Shown here: in pieces, positions 42,235 through 52,626 of the stretch
Position numbering within the stretch: position 1 is the first letter of the stretch
How the letters are laid out: every line of letters begins with the position of its first letter
Position numbers and translations under genes: made by a program
Notes under the pieces: model-generated
Databases searched by the model: none
Told to the model about the DNA's origin: nothing
The model's input: the letters and a program-made list of their open reading frames with translations, nothing else
Assembly (NCBI GenBank): GCA_902571135.1
Contig: CACGAU010000007.1
Span: 1-64,000 of the forward strand
Direction: 5' to 3'
Length of the DNA stretch: 64,000 nt
Source: an uncultured Pelagibacteraceae bacterium
Lineage (GTDB): Bacteria; Pseudomonadota; Alphaproteobacteria; Pelagibacterales; Pelagibacteraceae

Positions 42235-44057
42235 GCTGCAGCTATAGCTTTTTCGCTTTTTTTTCTTTCGTGGGGATCAAGAATTGCTTTTCTCAATCTA
42301 CATGAGTCTGGAGTTATCTCTAAAGCTTCATCTGTATTAAGCATACTTAATTGTTCTGCAATTGACATTTTTCTTACAGGTGTAAGTACAACATTCTCAT
42401 CTGTGCCCTGAGTTCTCATATTTGTAAGTTTCTTACCCTTCATTACATTTATGATCATATCACCTGGTTTTGGTGAAAGACCAACAATCATTCCAGGATA
42501 AACAGAGTCATTATGTGTAACAAACATTTCTCCTCTCGCCTGTAAGTTAAAGATTGCGAATGCAACAGCTTTTCCTTGTTCCATCGAGATTAAAGCTCCA
42601 TTTCTTCTACCCTCCATTTCTCCTTCAAAAGGACCATAGCTATGGAATATTCTGTTGATCACTCCGTTTCCTTTTGTAAGTGTAAGAAATCTACTTGTGT
42701 ACCCCATTAGGCCTCTAGTAGGTGCGTGAAAAATTAATCTTTTTTTGTTAGTTCCAGTATCTTTTAATTCTATTAGTTTACCTTTTCTTCTATTCATTGA
42801 GTCAATTACTTTTGATGAATGTTCTTCATCAAGGTCCATAGTAATTTCTTCAATTGGCTCGAGTTTATTTCCACTCTCATCAGTTTTGTATAAAACCTTT
42901 GGAGGGCTAACTGTCATTTCAAAACCCTCTCTTCTCATTTGAGTTAAAAGAATTTCTAACATTAGCTCACCTCTACCACTTACAACAAAAGAGTCTTTAC
43001 CCTCGTTTTCTGAAAATGTAATACCAACATTATTTTGAGCTTCTTGAACCAATCTATCTCTTATTTGAGTGCTGGTTAGTTTCTTACCTTCAGTTCCAGC
43101 TAAAGGTGAAGTATTTACAGTAATTGTAATTGACATTGTAGGAGGATCTATTGGAGTCGCAGGGATCGGTTCATTTACCTCTAGGTCACATATTGTATCA
43201 GCAACGTTTGCTTTTTCTAACCCAGCAACAACAACAATATCCCCAGCTTCACCAACATCTATTGGAACTTTTTTAGTTCCTTCATATCTAAATATTTTTG
43301 TTAATTTTCCTTCGTCAACTATATCACCATTTAAATTGATTGCTTTTATTGATTGATTAGCTTTCGCGGTGCCTTGTGTAATTCTTCCAACCAAACTTCT
43401 TCCTAAAAAACTATCTGCATAAAGTAGTGTTGATAACATTGCAAAAGGTTTAGTTTTATCAAGTTCGGCAGGTTTTACATGATCAACAATTAAATCTAAC
43501 AAAGGATTTAAATTTTCTCTTGGACCATCAACTTCATGATCAGCCCAACCTGATCTTCCACTTGCATAAAGAACTGGAAAATCTAATTGTTCTTCATTTG
43601 CATCTAAGCTAACAAATAAATCAAATGTTTCATCTAAAACTTCATTAGCTCTTTGATCAGCTTTATCTAATTTATTAATAACAACAATTGGCTTTAATCC
43701 TTGTTTCAGTGCTTTTGATAATACAAATTTTGTTTGAGGCATAACACCCTCTGCAGAGTCAATTAATAGTAATGCTCCATCTGCCATACTTAAAACTCTT
43801 TCAACTTCAGCAGCAAAATCTCTATGGCCTGGAGTATCGATTATATTTATTCTTGAATTGTTCCAGTTAATTGAAGCAGGTTTAGCTAAAATTGTAATTC
43901 CTCTTTCTTTCTCGAGCTCTCCCGAGTCCATTAATCTTTCATCAACAACTTCATTCTCTCTAAATGAACCGCTTTGTTTCATTAAATTATCAATTAGAGT
44001 AGTTTTGCCATGATCAACATGGGCTATAATTGTGATGTTTCTTATATTATTGCTCAT
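42231..44057 (-). CDS. typA: Ribosome-associated GTPase TypA/BipA
   Basis: Translational GTPase of 608 residues, related to EF-G and LepA, involved in ribosome assembly and stress adaptation. G-domain motifs are AHVDHGKTTL, ITI then DTPGHRDF and NKLDKAD. The C-terminal part carries the family-specific segment LGRGELMLEILLTQMRREGFEM (shown here with its VSGRGEL start) and ends in a basic region. The upstream 465 bases hold a small basic ORF and a structured RNA candidate. Confidence 0.96.
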   Translation of the reverse strand: MSNNIRNITIIAHVDHGKTTLIDNLMKQSGSFRENEVVDERLMDSGELEKERGITILAKPASINWNNSRINIIDTPGHRDFAAEVERVLSMADGALLLIDSAEGVMPQTKFVLSKALKQGLKPIVVINKLDKADQRANEVLDETFDLFVSLDANEEQLDFPVLYASGRSGWADHEVDGPRENLNPLLDLIVDHVKPAELDKTKPFAMLSTLLYADSFLGRSLVGRITQGTAKANQSIKAINLNGDIVDEGKLTKIFRYEGTKKVPIDVGEAGDIVVVAGLEKANVADTICDLEVNEPIPATPIDPPTMSITITVNTSPLAGTEGKKLTSTQIRDRLVQEAQNNVGITFSENEGKDSFVVSGRGELMLEILLTQMRREGFEMTVSPPKVLYKTDESGNKLEPIEEITMDLDEEHSSKVIDSMNRRKGKLIELKDTGTNKKRLIFHAPTRGLMGYTSRFLTLTKGNGVINRIFHSYGPFEGEMEGRRNGALISMEQGKAVAFAIFNLQARGEMFVTHNDSVYPGMIVGLSPKPGDMIINVMKGKKLTNMRTQGTDENVVLTPVRKMSIAEQLSMLNTDEALEITPDSCRLRKAILDPHERKKSEKAIAAA

Positions 44058-44142
44058 AAATTCTGGCTCTTATACATATTTAAAAGGATATTAAAACTCA
44101 AAAAAACTCATAACTGGCTTGAATAATTTTCAAAATTCAGGA

Positions 44143-44262
44143 TTAATTTGTCTTTTTTTGCTTATCTTTTTTAAGTTTTCTTTTTTCTTTAAAGCTCAAT
44201 TTAGGTTTTTTTTTAACACTAGAGTCTTTAAATGATTTACCACTATATCTTTTCGACATCAT
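44143..44262 (-). CDS. Small basic protein of 38-39 residues (hypothetical)
   Basis: An ORF starting at ATG 44262 or the adjoining ATG 44259. The product begins MMSKRYSGKSFKDSS and ends with a lysine-rich tail; about 16 of its 39 residues are lysine or arginine. It sits 85 bases upstream of typA on the same strand and directly after a strong terminator hairpin. Size and charge recall ribosome-associated or RNA-binding micro-proteins. No family is recognised, so its reality rests on its position and composition. Confidence 0.5.
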   Translation of the reverse strand: MMSKRYSGKSFKDSSVKKKPKLSFKEKRKLKKDKQKKTN

Positions 44263-44272
44263 TAAACTTCAC

Positions 44273-44304
44273 ATAAAAAAAAGGCCATCTTAAGATGGCC
44301 TTTT
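44273..44304 (-). terminator. Strong intrinsic terminator read on the minus strand
   Basis: The palindrome GGCCATCTTAAGATGGCC (44283-44300) is followed on the minus strand by eight T's. On the plus strand the tail is TTTTAAATTTT, so it is best used by a transcript coming from 44310-44520 on the minus strand, where no large gene lies. Confidence 0.85.
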
Positions 44305-44430
44305 AAATTTTGTTTATAAAATGATGAATTACATTCTATTTAAGTAATTCTATAATTACTGATTTACTTATCTTTTTTTAAAATTATTCATCATTGTTCA
44401 TCATTTTAAGGGTCAAATTCAAAAGGAAAT
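44275..44430 (-). ncRNA. Candidate structured RNA upstream of the small basic ORF and typA
   Basis: On the minus strand, TAAAATGATGAA (44397-44408) can pair perfectly over 12 bases with TTCATCATTTTA (44317-44328). Inside lies a hairpin AGTAATT-ATAG-AATTACT (44343-44360). A second copy of AATGATGAAT (44386-44395) can compete for the same downstream strand, giving two exclusive folds. The RNA would then run into the terminator at 44304-44275. It could be a free small RNA or a leader that controls the ORF and typA. The 5' end is not determined. A 20-codon ORF (MNKSFDF...) overlaps its start. Confidence 0.5.
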
Positions 44431-44522
44431 CAAAAGATTTGTTCATTGAAATTTGTATTAGATAACAAAATATGTTTAATTTTAAATATTAAAAGAATAA
44501 TTTCTATTTTTTTATATCATCA

Positions 44523-45974
44523 ATGAACAAAATGAATGATTTTGAAAAAGCAAAACAATTGTTTCAACAAGGATTAAATAATTTACAAGATGAAAACTAT
44601 GATGATGCCGAAGAAAAACTTTTAGAATGTTTAAAGTTAGTACCCAATAGAATTTCAACAATTCAAAATTTAATTGCCATATATATTGCTACAGAACAGA
44701 AAAATAAATTAAAAGAAATATTAAACTCACACAACCATCTAATTAATGAACAAGAAATACAATATGGTTTTGCTTTTGATCAATACTTTGATAAAAATTA
44801 TTCAAAGTCAATTGAAATCTGTAAAAAATTAATAAATTTAGATAACTTCAAGTATTCTATTAGTGATTTATTAGCATCAAATTTCAAAAAGCAAAAATTA
44901 TTTTTACAATCTTTAAAGATATATAAAAAAAAATTAAAAGAAAAAAAGGATTATTTAATTTATTACAATATTGGTACTCTTTTTTTAGATTTAGGTCGAA
45001 TTAATAAAGCAATATATTATTTTAAAAAAAGTGAAGATTTAAAAAAAATTGATAACTCAAATTTATGGAATTTATCATTATGTTATCTAACCTTAGGAAA
45101 TTTAGATAAAGGATTTGATTTATATGAGTACAGATGGTTAAAAAAATTTAACAAACCAATAAAAAAATTTGAGAACATCAAAACTCCATTAAATACTGAT
45201 GAGATCATTAATAGAAATATTTTAATATCTGATGAACAAGGATTAGGAGATACTATACAATTTTCTAGATTTGTAATTGAATTATTGAAATATACAAAGA
45301 AAATTACTTTTGTTGTTAACGCTAAACTTGTAAAATTATTATCAAATTTAAATGAAAATATTCATGTTATTGAGTATAATGATTTAAAAACAAACAATTT
45401 TGATTTTCACTTATCATTATGTAGTTTACCCACATTTCTGAGAATTAAAGATATAAATGATATCAATTATTATCCTCTAAATTTTGATAATAATAATAAA
45501 ATAAATTTAGATAAAAATAATATTAATATTGGTTTATCATGGTCGGGCAATCCAAATTTTCCCTTAGATGAGTACAGATCAATATCATTTGAAAATTTTA
45601 AAGAAATTTTGAATATAAAAAGAATAAATTTCTTTAAGTTATCTCAAAATATTAGAAATCAGGAGTTTTTAAATTATAATTCATTTTCAAATTTGTTTGA
45701 TTTTGGTGATAAATCTCTTTTTGAAGTATCTGAAGTTATGAAGGAACTTGATTTAGTTATTTCCTCCGATACATCAATTATTCATTTGGCAGGAATATTA
45801 GATATTAAATCTATTCTATTACTAAATTATAATTCAGATTGGAGATGGTTTGAAGATGATAAAAAAACTGTTTGGTATCCATCTGTTGAAATTATTAAAC
45901 AAAAAACTTTTAATTCATGGGATAATGTTTTTTATGAATTAAAAGAAAAAATAGAAAAATTAACTTATAAATAA
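44523..45974 (+). CDS. TPR-repeat protein with a C-terminal glycosyltransferase-like domain
   Basis: A 483-residue protein. Residues about 1-210 form tetratricopeptide repeats (for example AKQLFQQGLNNLQDENYDDAEEKL and YYNIGTLFLDLGRINKAIYYF). The C-terminal half resembles GT9/GT41-like GT-B transferases: ISDEQGLGDTIQFSRF, IGLSWSGNPNF and SSDTSIIHLAGIL. This architecture is found in SPINDLY-like and heptosyltransferase-like proteins modifying proteins or surface glycans. Acceptor unknown. A terminator follows immediately. Confidence 0.8.
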   Translation: MNKMNDFEKAKQLFQQGLNNLQDENYDDAEEKLLECLKLVPNRISTIQNLIAIYIATEQKNKLKEILNSHNHLINEQEIQYGFAFDQYFDKNYSKSIEICKKLINLDNFKYSISDLLASNFKKQKLFLQSLKIYKKKLKEKKDYLIYYNIGTLFLDLGRINKAIYYFKKSEDLKKIDNSNLWNLSLCYLTLGNLDKGFDLYEYRWLKKFNKPIKKFENIKTPLNTDEIINRNILISDEQGLGDTIQFSRFVIELLKYTKKITFVVNAKLVKLLSNLNENIHVIEYNDLKTNNFDFHLSLCSLPTFLRIKDINDINYYPLNFDNNNKINLDKNNINIGLSWSGNPNFPLDEYRSISFENFKEILNIKRINFFKLSQNIRNQEFLNYNSFSNLFDFGDKSLFEVSEVMKELDLVISSDTSIIHLAGILDIKSILLLNYNSDWRWFEDDKKTVWYPSVEIIKQKTFNSWDNVFYELKEKIEKLTYK

Positions 45975-45977
45975 AAA

Positions 45978-46004
45978 ACCCCCAGAAATTTCTTTCTGAG
46001 GGTT
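45978..46004. terminator. Bidirectional terminator between the TPR gene and groEL
   Basis: Arms CCC-C-CAGAAA and TTTCTG-A-GGG pair around a TTTC loop, with A's before and TTTCTAATTTG after. It serves both convergent genes. Confidence 0.8.
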
Positions 46005-46054
46005 TCTAATTTGTTTAACTCTTCTAAGTAGAATGTTTTGGTCGGGGAACCGTA

Positions 46055-47728
<1,674 letters not shown>

Positions 47729-47738
47729 TTAAATTAAA

Positions 47739-48029
47739 TTACTTACCTGAAATACCCATAATGTCAGACTCTTTCATTATGCTGTATTCTTTCCCATTAA
47801 TTTTGACTTCAGTTCCTGACCATTTGCCAAATAATACTTTATCACCAACTTTAACGTCCATTGGAATTATTTTTCCATCTTCTGTCTTTGCTCCACCACC
47901 AATAGCAACAACTTTGCCCTCTTGAGGTTTTTCTTGAGCTGTGTCAGGGATAATTATTCCTCCAGCAGTTTTTTCACTACTGTCTAATACTTCAATTAAA
48001 ACTCTGTCATGTAACGGTTTAAACTTCAT
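47739..48029 (-). CDS. groES: Co-chaperonin GroES (10 kDa)
   Basis: Lid of the GroEL chamber, 96 residues from ATG 48029 (protein starts [14 protein letters not shown]). An in-frame start 39 bases upstream is open but not supported by the family. The mobile loop [14 protein letters not shown] and the end [15 protein letters not shown] are typical. AAAGGAG lies just upstream. A heat-shock promoter is seen 38-65 bases further up. Confidence 0.97.
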   Translation of the reverse strand: MKFKPLHDRVLIEVLDSSEKTAGGIIIPDTAQEKPQEGKVVAIGGGAKTEDGKIIPMDVKVGDKVLFGKWSGTEVKINGKEYSIMKESDIMGISGK

Positions 48030-48066
48030 AAATTCTCCTTTATAATTCTTTATAAATATGAGCTTC

Positions 48067-48094
48067 ATATAGATATTTCACTGTCTATTTCAAG
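48067..48094 (-). promoter_or_regulatory. Heat-shock (RpoH-type) promoter of groESL
   Basis: On the minus strand CTTGAA (48089-48094) and CTATAT (48067-48072) are 16 bases apart, the same layout as in front of hsp20. The predicted transcript start is near 48060, about 30 bases before the groES ATG. No CIRCE-type inverted repeat for HrcA was seen here. Confidence 0.65.
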
Positions 48095-48137
48095 ATTAGA
48101 AACTCTTTTGGATATTAATATTGCTAGGAAATTCTTG

Positions 48138-48161
48138 ATTTTATGGTTTATACCATAAAAT
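48138..48161. promoter_or_regulatory. Perfect 10-bp inverted repeat abutting the HAD hydrolase start codon
   Basis: ATTTTATGGT (48138-48147), loop TTAT, ACCATAAAAT (48152-48161), with the ATG at 48162. It could be a dimeric repressor site or an RNA hairpin hiding the start region. It lies in the gap shared with the divergent groES promoter. Confidence 0.5.
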
Positions 48162-48980
48162 ATGACTAAAAATTTAGATTATGAGGGCCTAAAGTCCATT
48201 GCTGATAATTATGATCTTTTTTACATTGATTTATGGGGCGTTGTACACAACGGAATAAATCTACACAAACAAGCAATTAGGGTTCTCGAAGAATTAGAGA
48301 AAATGGAAAAAAAATTTGTCCTTTTAACAAATGCCCCTAGGCCAACGAGTATAGTCACAAGACAATTAGAAAAAATGGGTATGAAAAAAATATTAAGAGA
48401 TCATGTTTTTACATCTGGACAGGCTGCATTATTGTTTCTTACAAAAAATTATAGAAAAAAATTTTTTTTTCACATTGGACCACCAAAAGATTTTGACTTG
48501 TTCAACGATTTTAAAGAATTCAAACAAAATGAAATTAAAAAATCTGAATATTTGTTGTGTTCTGGATTGTTTGAAAATCATTTTGAAGATTTAAGCTATT
48601 ACAAAAATCTTCTTGAACAACACACCAATAAAAAGATGATTTGTACTAATCCCGATCTAATTGTAGATAAAGGAGATACAAGAGAACTTTGTGCTGGTTC
48701 AGTAGCTATGGTGTTTGAAAAAATGGGAGGAGAAGTTGTTTATTTTGGAAAACCACATCAAGAAGTATATGATCTATCAATTGACAATAATAATAAAAAA
48801 ATTTTAGCAATTGGTGACAATCTAAACACTGATATTAAAGGTGCAAATCTTTTAAATTATGACTCTTTACTAATTTCCAATGGAATACATAGAAATGAAA
48901 TTAAAATTGAAGGTATACAAAAAGTTTCAAAGGAATATGAAGTAATTGTAAATTTTGTTCAATCGGATTTAAAATGGTAA
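48162..48980 (+). CDS. HAD-superfamily class IIA hydrolase (TIGR01459-like)
   Basis: A 272-residue phosphatase-like protein. HAD motif I is YIDLWGVVHNG (nucleophile Asp23, with a W in place of the second aspartate region), motif II VLLTNAPRP, and motif III/IV ILAIGDNLNTDIKGA. Members of this group in alphaproteobacteria lie before ribF, as here, and have no firm substrate. It overlaps ribF by 7 bases. Confidence 0.85.
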   Translation: MTKNLDYEGLKSIADNYDLFYIDLWGVVHNGINLHKQAIRVLEELEKMEKKFVLLTNAPRPTSIVTRQLEKMGMKKILRDHVFTSGQAALLFLTKNYRKKFFFHIGPPKDFDLFNDFKEFKQNEIKKSEYLLCSGLFENHFEDLSYYKNLLEQHTNKKMICTNPDLIVDKGDTRELCAGSVAMVFEKMGGEVVYFGKPHQEVYDLSIDNNNKKILAIGDNLNTDIKGANLLNYDSLLISNGIHRNEIKIEGIQKVSKEYEVIVNFVQSDLKW

Positions 48981-49897
48981 AACACTATTATAATTTTAAA
49001 ATAAAAAAAAATCATAAAGGATCAATAATTTTGATAGGTAATTTTGATGGATTACATTTAGGTCATCAAAAATTATTTCGATTGGCTCAATTATATAAAA
49101 AAAAATATAATTTAAAAGTTGGTGTTATTAATTTTGACCCAATGCCAAAAATGTTTTTTAATAGTTCTATTAAAAATTTTAGACTTTCAAATATAAATCA
49201 GAAAATTAAATTGCTTAGGGAATTAAAAGTAGATTTTGTAATAACAAAAAAATTTGATAAGAGTTTTTCAAAAACCAAAGCTTTAAATTTTATAAAAAAT
49301 ATTCTTAATAAAAAATTAAATTCTAAATTTATTTTTGTTAGTAATAATTTTAGATTTGGAAACAAAAGAGAAGGAGATGTTAACTTATTAATAAAAAATG
49401 AGAAAACTTATAATTATAAAGTTGTAAAGCCAAAACCACTAATTAAAGATAAAAAGATCGTATCCTCATCTTTAATTAGAGGCATGCTAGAGAATGGATT
49501 TTTAAAAAAATCAAATAAGCTTTTAAATAGAAATTGGACAATAGAAGGAATAGTTCAAAAGGGAAGACAGGTTGGCAAAAAAATTGGCTTTCCAACTTGT
49601 AACATAGATATAAAAGATTATGTCTTAGCAAAACCAGGTGTTTATGCTGTGAAAGTTTTAAGGAAAAATAATTCTAAATATCTTAAAGGAATTGCTAATC
49701 TTGGATATAGACCAACATTTAACCAAAAAAAAATATTATTAGAAGTTCATTTATTTAATTTTTCTGGAAATCTTTATAATAAGCTTTTAACAGTAGAGTT
49801 TTTAAAGTTTATAAGGAAAGAAAAAAAATTTAATAATGTTAACAAGTTAAGAGCTCAAATAAAAAGAGATTTAAATATTGCAAGAAAGACTAAATGA
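48974..49897 (+). CDS. ribF: Bifunctional riboflavin kinase/FAD synthetase
   Basis: Makes FMN and then FAD from riboflavin. The N-terminal adenylyltransferase part has IGNFDGLHLGHQKLF and SNNFRFGNKREGD. The C-terminal kinase domain begins near residue 180 with GIVQKGRQVGKKIGFPTCNID and has GIANLGYRPTF. The length of 307 residues is normal. It overlaps the genes on either side by 7 and 4 bases. Confidence 0.94.
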   Translation: MVKHYYNFKIKKNHKGSIILIGNFDGLHLGHQKLFRLAQLYKKKYNLKVGVINFDPMPKMFFNSSIKNFRLSNINQKIKLLRELKVDFVITKKFDKSFSKTKALNFIKNILNKKLNSKFIFVSNNFRFGNKREGDVNLLIKNEKTYNYKVVKPKPLIKDKKIVSSSLIRGMLENGFLKKSNKLLNRNWTIEGIVQKGRQVGKKIGFPTCNIDIKDYVLAKPGVYAVKVLRKNNSKYLKGIANLGYRPTFNQKKILLEVHLFNFSGNLYNKLLTVEFLKFIRKEKKFNNVNKLRAQIKRDLNIARKTK

Positions 49898-52626
49898 CTA
49901 AATCACAAATAAATCTGCCAAAAACAGCTTTTTCTATGAAAGCTAACCTGCCTACTAAAGAACCAGAAATTCTTGAATATTGGAAAAAAATAAATCTTTA
50001 CGATGAATTAAGAAACGAAAGTAAAGGCAGAGAAAAATTCGTCCTACATGATGGTCCTCCTTATGCAAACGGAAATATTCACATGGGAACAGCTCTGAAT
50101 AAAATTCTTAAAGATATTATTGTAAAATTTCATCAAATGGATGGAAAAGACTCTATTTATGTTCCAGGCTGGGATTGTCATGGCTTGCCAATTGAATGGA
50201 AAATTGAGGAACAGTATAAAAAAAATAAAAAAAACAAAAATGAAGTTCCAATCGTTGAATTTAGAAAAGAATGTAGAACATTTGCTGAGAAGTGGATTGA
50301 AGTTCACAAAAATCAATTTAAAAGATTAGGTGTCGTTGGAGATTGGGAAAATTATTATTCCACAATGAGCTTTGATGCAGAGGCACAAATAGTTAGGGAG
50401 CTAGGTAAATTTTTAAAAGAAGGAAGTTTATATAGAGGTTTTAAACCTGTGTTGTGGTCAACAGTTGAAAAGACTGCACTTGCTGATGCTGAAGTAGAAT
50501 ATCAAGATCATAAATCAGATACAATTTATACTTCGTTTAAAGTTAAATCATCTAATTTAAAAGATTTGGTTGGAGGTGAAATAGTTATTTGGACAACAAC
50601 TCCATGGACAATACCAGCTAATAAAGCTTTAGCATACAATGAGTCTCTTGATTATGTTATTTTAGAAATAAATGACGAAGGTGATTTTAAAAATAGAAAA
50701 ATTATTATTGCAGACGCTCTACTTGAATCAGTCGTTAAAGAGTGTGAATTAAAAGAATATAAAAAAATTCTCACGTTTAAAGGTAAAGAATTTAAAAATA
50801 CTATTTGTAGTCATCCTTTTTTAAATCTTGATTATGATCATGATATTCCAATGCTCGAGGCTAGATTTGTAACTACTGAGCAAGGAACTGGAATAGTGCA
50901 CTGTGCACCTAGTCACGGACCTGATGACTTTAATCTTTGTTTGAATAACGGTATCAAAGCAATAGAAACAGTTGATGGAGATGGAAAATATACAAACAAT
51001 GTGAAATTGTTTGAAGGAATTCATATATTTAAAGCAAATCCTATTGTAATTGAAAAACTAAAAGAGCAAAAAAATTTATTATTTAATGGTGAGTTAGTTC
51101 ACTCTTACCCTCATTCGTGGAGATCCAAAGCTCCACTTGTTCATAGAGCTACACCGCAATGGTTTATTTCAATGGAAAGTCACAAATTAAGAGAGAAAGC
51201 ATTAAAAGCTATCGATGAAACAACTTTCTATCCAGGCAAAGGTAAAGAAAGACTAAAATCAATGATAGAAACACGACCTGATTGGTGTGTTTCAAGACAA
51301 AGAGTTTGGGGGGTACCTCTTCCAATTTTTGTAAATAAAAAAACAAAAGAAATTTTAGTTGATGATAAAGTTATAGATAACATTGCGTCTATTTATGAAC
51401 AAGAAGGCTCTGATTGTTGGTTTTCAGACGATCCTCAACGATTTTTAGGTGATAAATATAAAGCTGAGGATTATGAAAAATTAAGCGATATCGTTGAAGT
51501 TTGGTTTGACAGTGGGTCTACTCATTCATTTGTTTTAGAAAAAAGAAATGATTTAAAATGGCCAGCATCAATGTATTTAGAGGGATCAGATCAACACAGG
51601 GGTTGGTTTCATTCATCATTATTAGAGTCTTGTGGAACTAGAGGGAGAGCTCCATTTGAAACAATTTTATCTCATGGATTTGTCGTAGATGGTAAAGGCT
51701 TAAAAATGTCAAAATCTTTAGGGAATGTAATAGCTCCTGAGGATATTTTAAAAAAATATGGTGCTGATATTTTAAGAATATGGGTAGCATCATCTAATTA
51801 TGCTGAGGACTTAAGAATAGATTACTCTATTTTAGACCAACATGCAGAGTCTTATAGAAAAATTAGAAATACTTTTCGATATTTACTAGGAAATATTAAT
51901 GATAATTATGAAACAATAAATTTTGATGGGCTAAATATAGATTATTTACCCGAGTTAGAACAGTTAATGCTACATAAGATTTATGTTTTAAATAAAAAAT
52001 TTAAAAAATATTTTAAAAATTATGATTTTCATAATCTATATAAAGAGTTGTTAAACTTTTGCACAGTTGATTTGTCTGCTTTTTACTTTGATATCAGAAA
52101 AGATACTCTTTATTGTGATTCTATAGACTCAGAAAAAAGAAAATCAACAATTTTACTTCTCAATATTATTTTAAATGCTCTACTAAAATGGTTTGCACCC
52201 ATACTGTCTTTTACTACAGAGGAAATTTTTAAATTATTATTTAAAGACCAAAAAAGTATTCATCTTGAAAAGTTTTTAGAATTTCCTGATAAATTTAAAA
52301 ATGAAAAGCTTAGCAATAAATGGAGCGAATTGATAAAAATCAGAAATATTTGCAACATAAGTATTGAAGAAAAAAGAGCTAGTAAGAATATAGGATCAAG
52401 CTTGGAAGCAGATTTAAAAATACAATTAAATAAAAAATTAAAAAGTCTTACAGAAAATACAGATTTTTCTGAACTTTGTATTACTTCAAGCGCCGAAGTA
52501 AGTTACAAAGATGATATTGAAACAACTGCAATAACTAGTAAGGCAAATGGATCAAAGTGTTCTATTTGCTGGAAGATTAAAGAGACAGTTTGCGATAGAT
52601 CTAATTGTGCTGTGAATATAGAATGA
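49894..52626 (+). CDS. ileS: Isoleucyl-tRNA synthetase
   Basis: Class I aminoacyl-tRNA synthetase of 910 residues. HIGH-type motif GNIHMGTALNK follows HDGPPYAN, WDCHGLPIE is present, and the KMSKS loop reads LKMSKSLGN. The editing domain includes WTTTPWTIPANKALA. A C-terminal zinc-binding cluster, KCSICWKIKETVCDRSNCAV, is retained. The ATG overlaps the ribF stop by 4 bases, and its end overlaps lspA by 4 bases. Confidence 0.97.
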   Translation: MTKSQINLPKTAFSMKANLPTKEPEILEYWKKINLYDELRNESKGREKFVLHDGPPYANGNIHMGTALNKILKDIIVKFHQMDGKDSIYVPGWDCHGLPIEWKIEEQYKKNKKNKNEVPIVEFRKECRTFAEKWIEVHKNQFKRLGVVGDWENYYSTMSFDAEAQIVRELGKFLKEGSLYRGFKPVLWSTVEKTALADAEVEYQDHKSDTIYTSFKVKSSNLKDLVGGEIVIWTTTPWTIPANKALAYNESLDYVILEINDEGDFKNRKIIIADALLESVVKECELKEYKKILTFKGKEFKNTICSHPFLNLDYDHDIPMLEARFVTTEQGTGIVHCAPSHGPDDFNLCLNNGIKAIETVDGDGKYTNNVKLFEGIHIFKANPIVIEKLKEQKNLLFNGELVHSYPHSWRSKAPLVHRATPQWFISMESHKLREKALKAIDETTFYPGKGKERLKSMIETRPDWCVSRQRVWGVPLPIFVNKKTKEILVDDKVIDNIASIYEQEGSDCWFSDDPQRFLGDKYKAEDYEKLSDIVEVWFDSGSTHSFVLEKRNDLKWPASMYLEGSDQHRGWFHSSLLESCGTRGRAPFETILSHGFVVDGKGLKMSKSLGNVIAPEDILKKYGADILRIWVASSNYAEDLRIDYSILDQHAESYRKIRNTFRYLLGNINDNYETINFDGLNIDYLPELEQLMLHKIYVLNKKFKKYFKNYDFHNLYKELLNFCTVDLSAFYFDIRKDTLYCDSIDSEKRKSTILLLNIILNALLKWFAPILSFTTEEIFKLLFKDQKSIHLEKFLEFPDKFKNEKLSNKWSELIKIRNICNISIEEKRASKNIGSSLEADLKIQLNKKLKSLTENTDFSELCITSSAEVSYKDDIETTAITSKANGSKCSICWKIKETVCDRSNCAVNIE

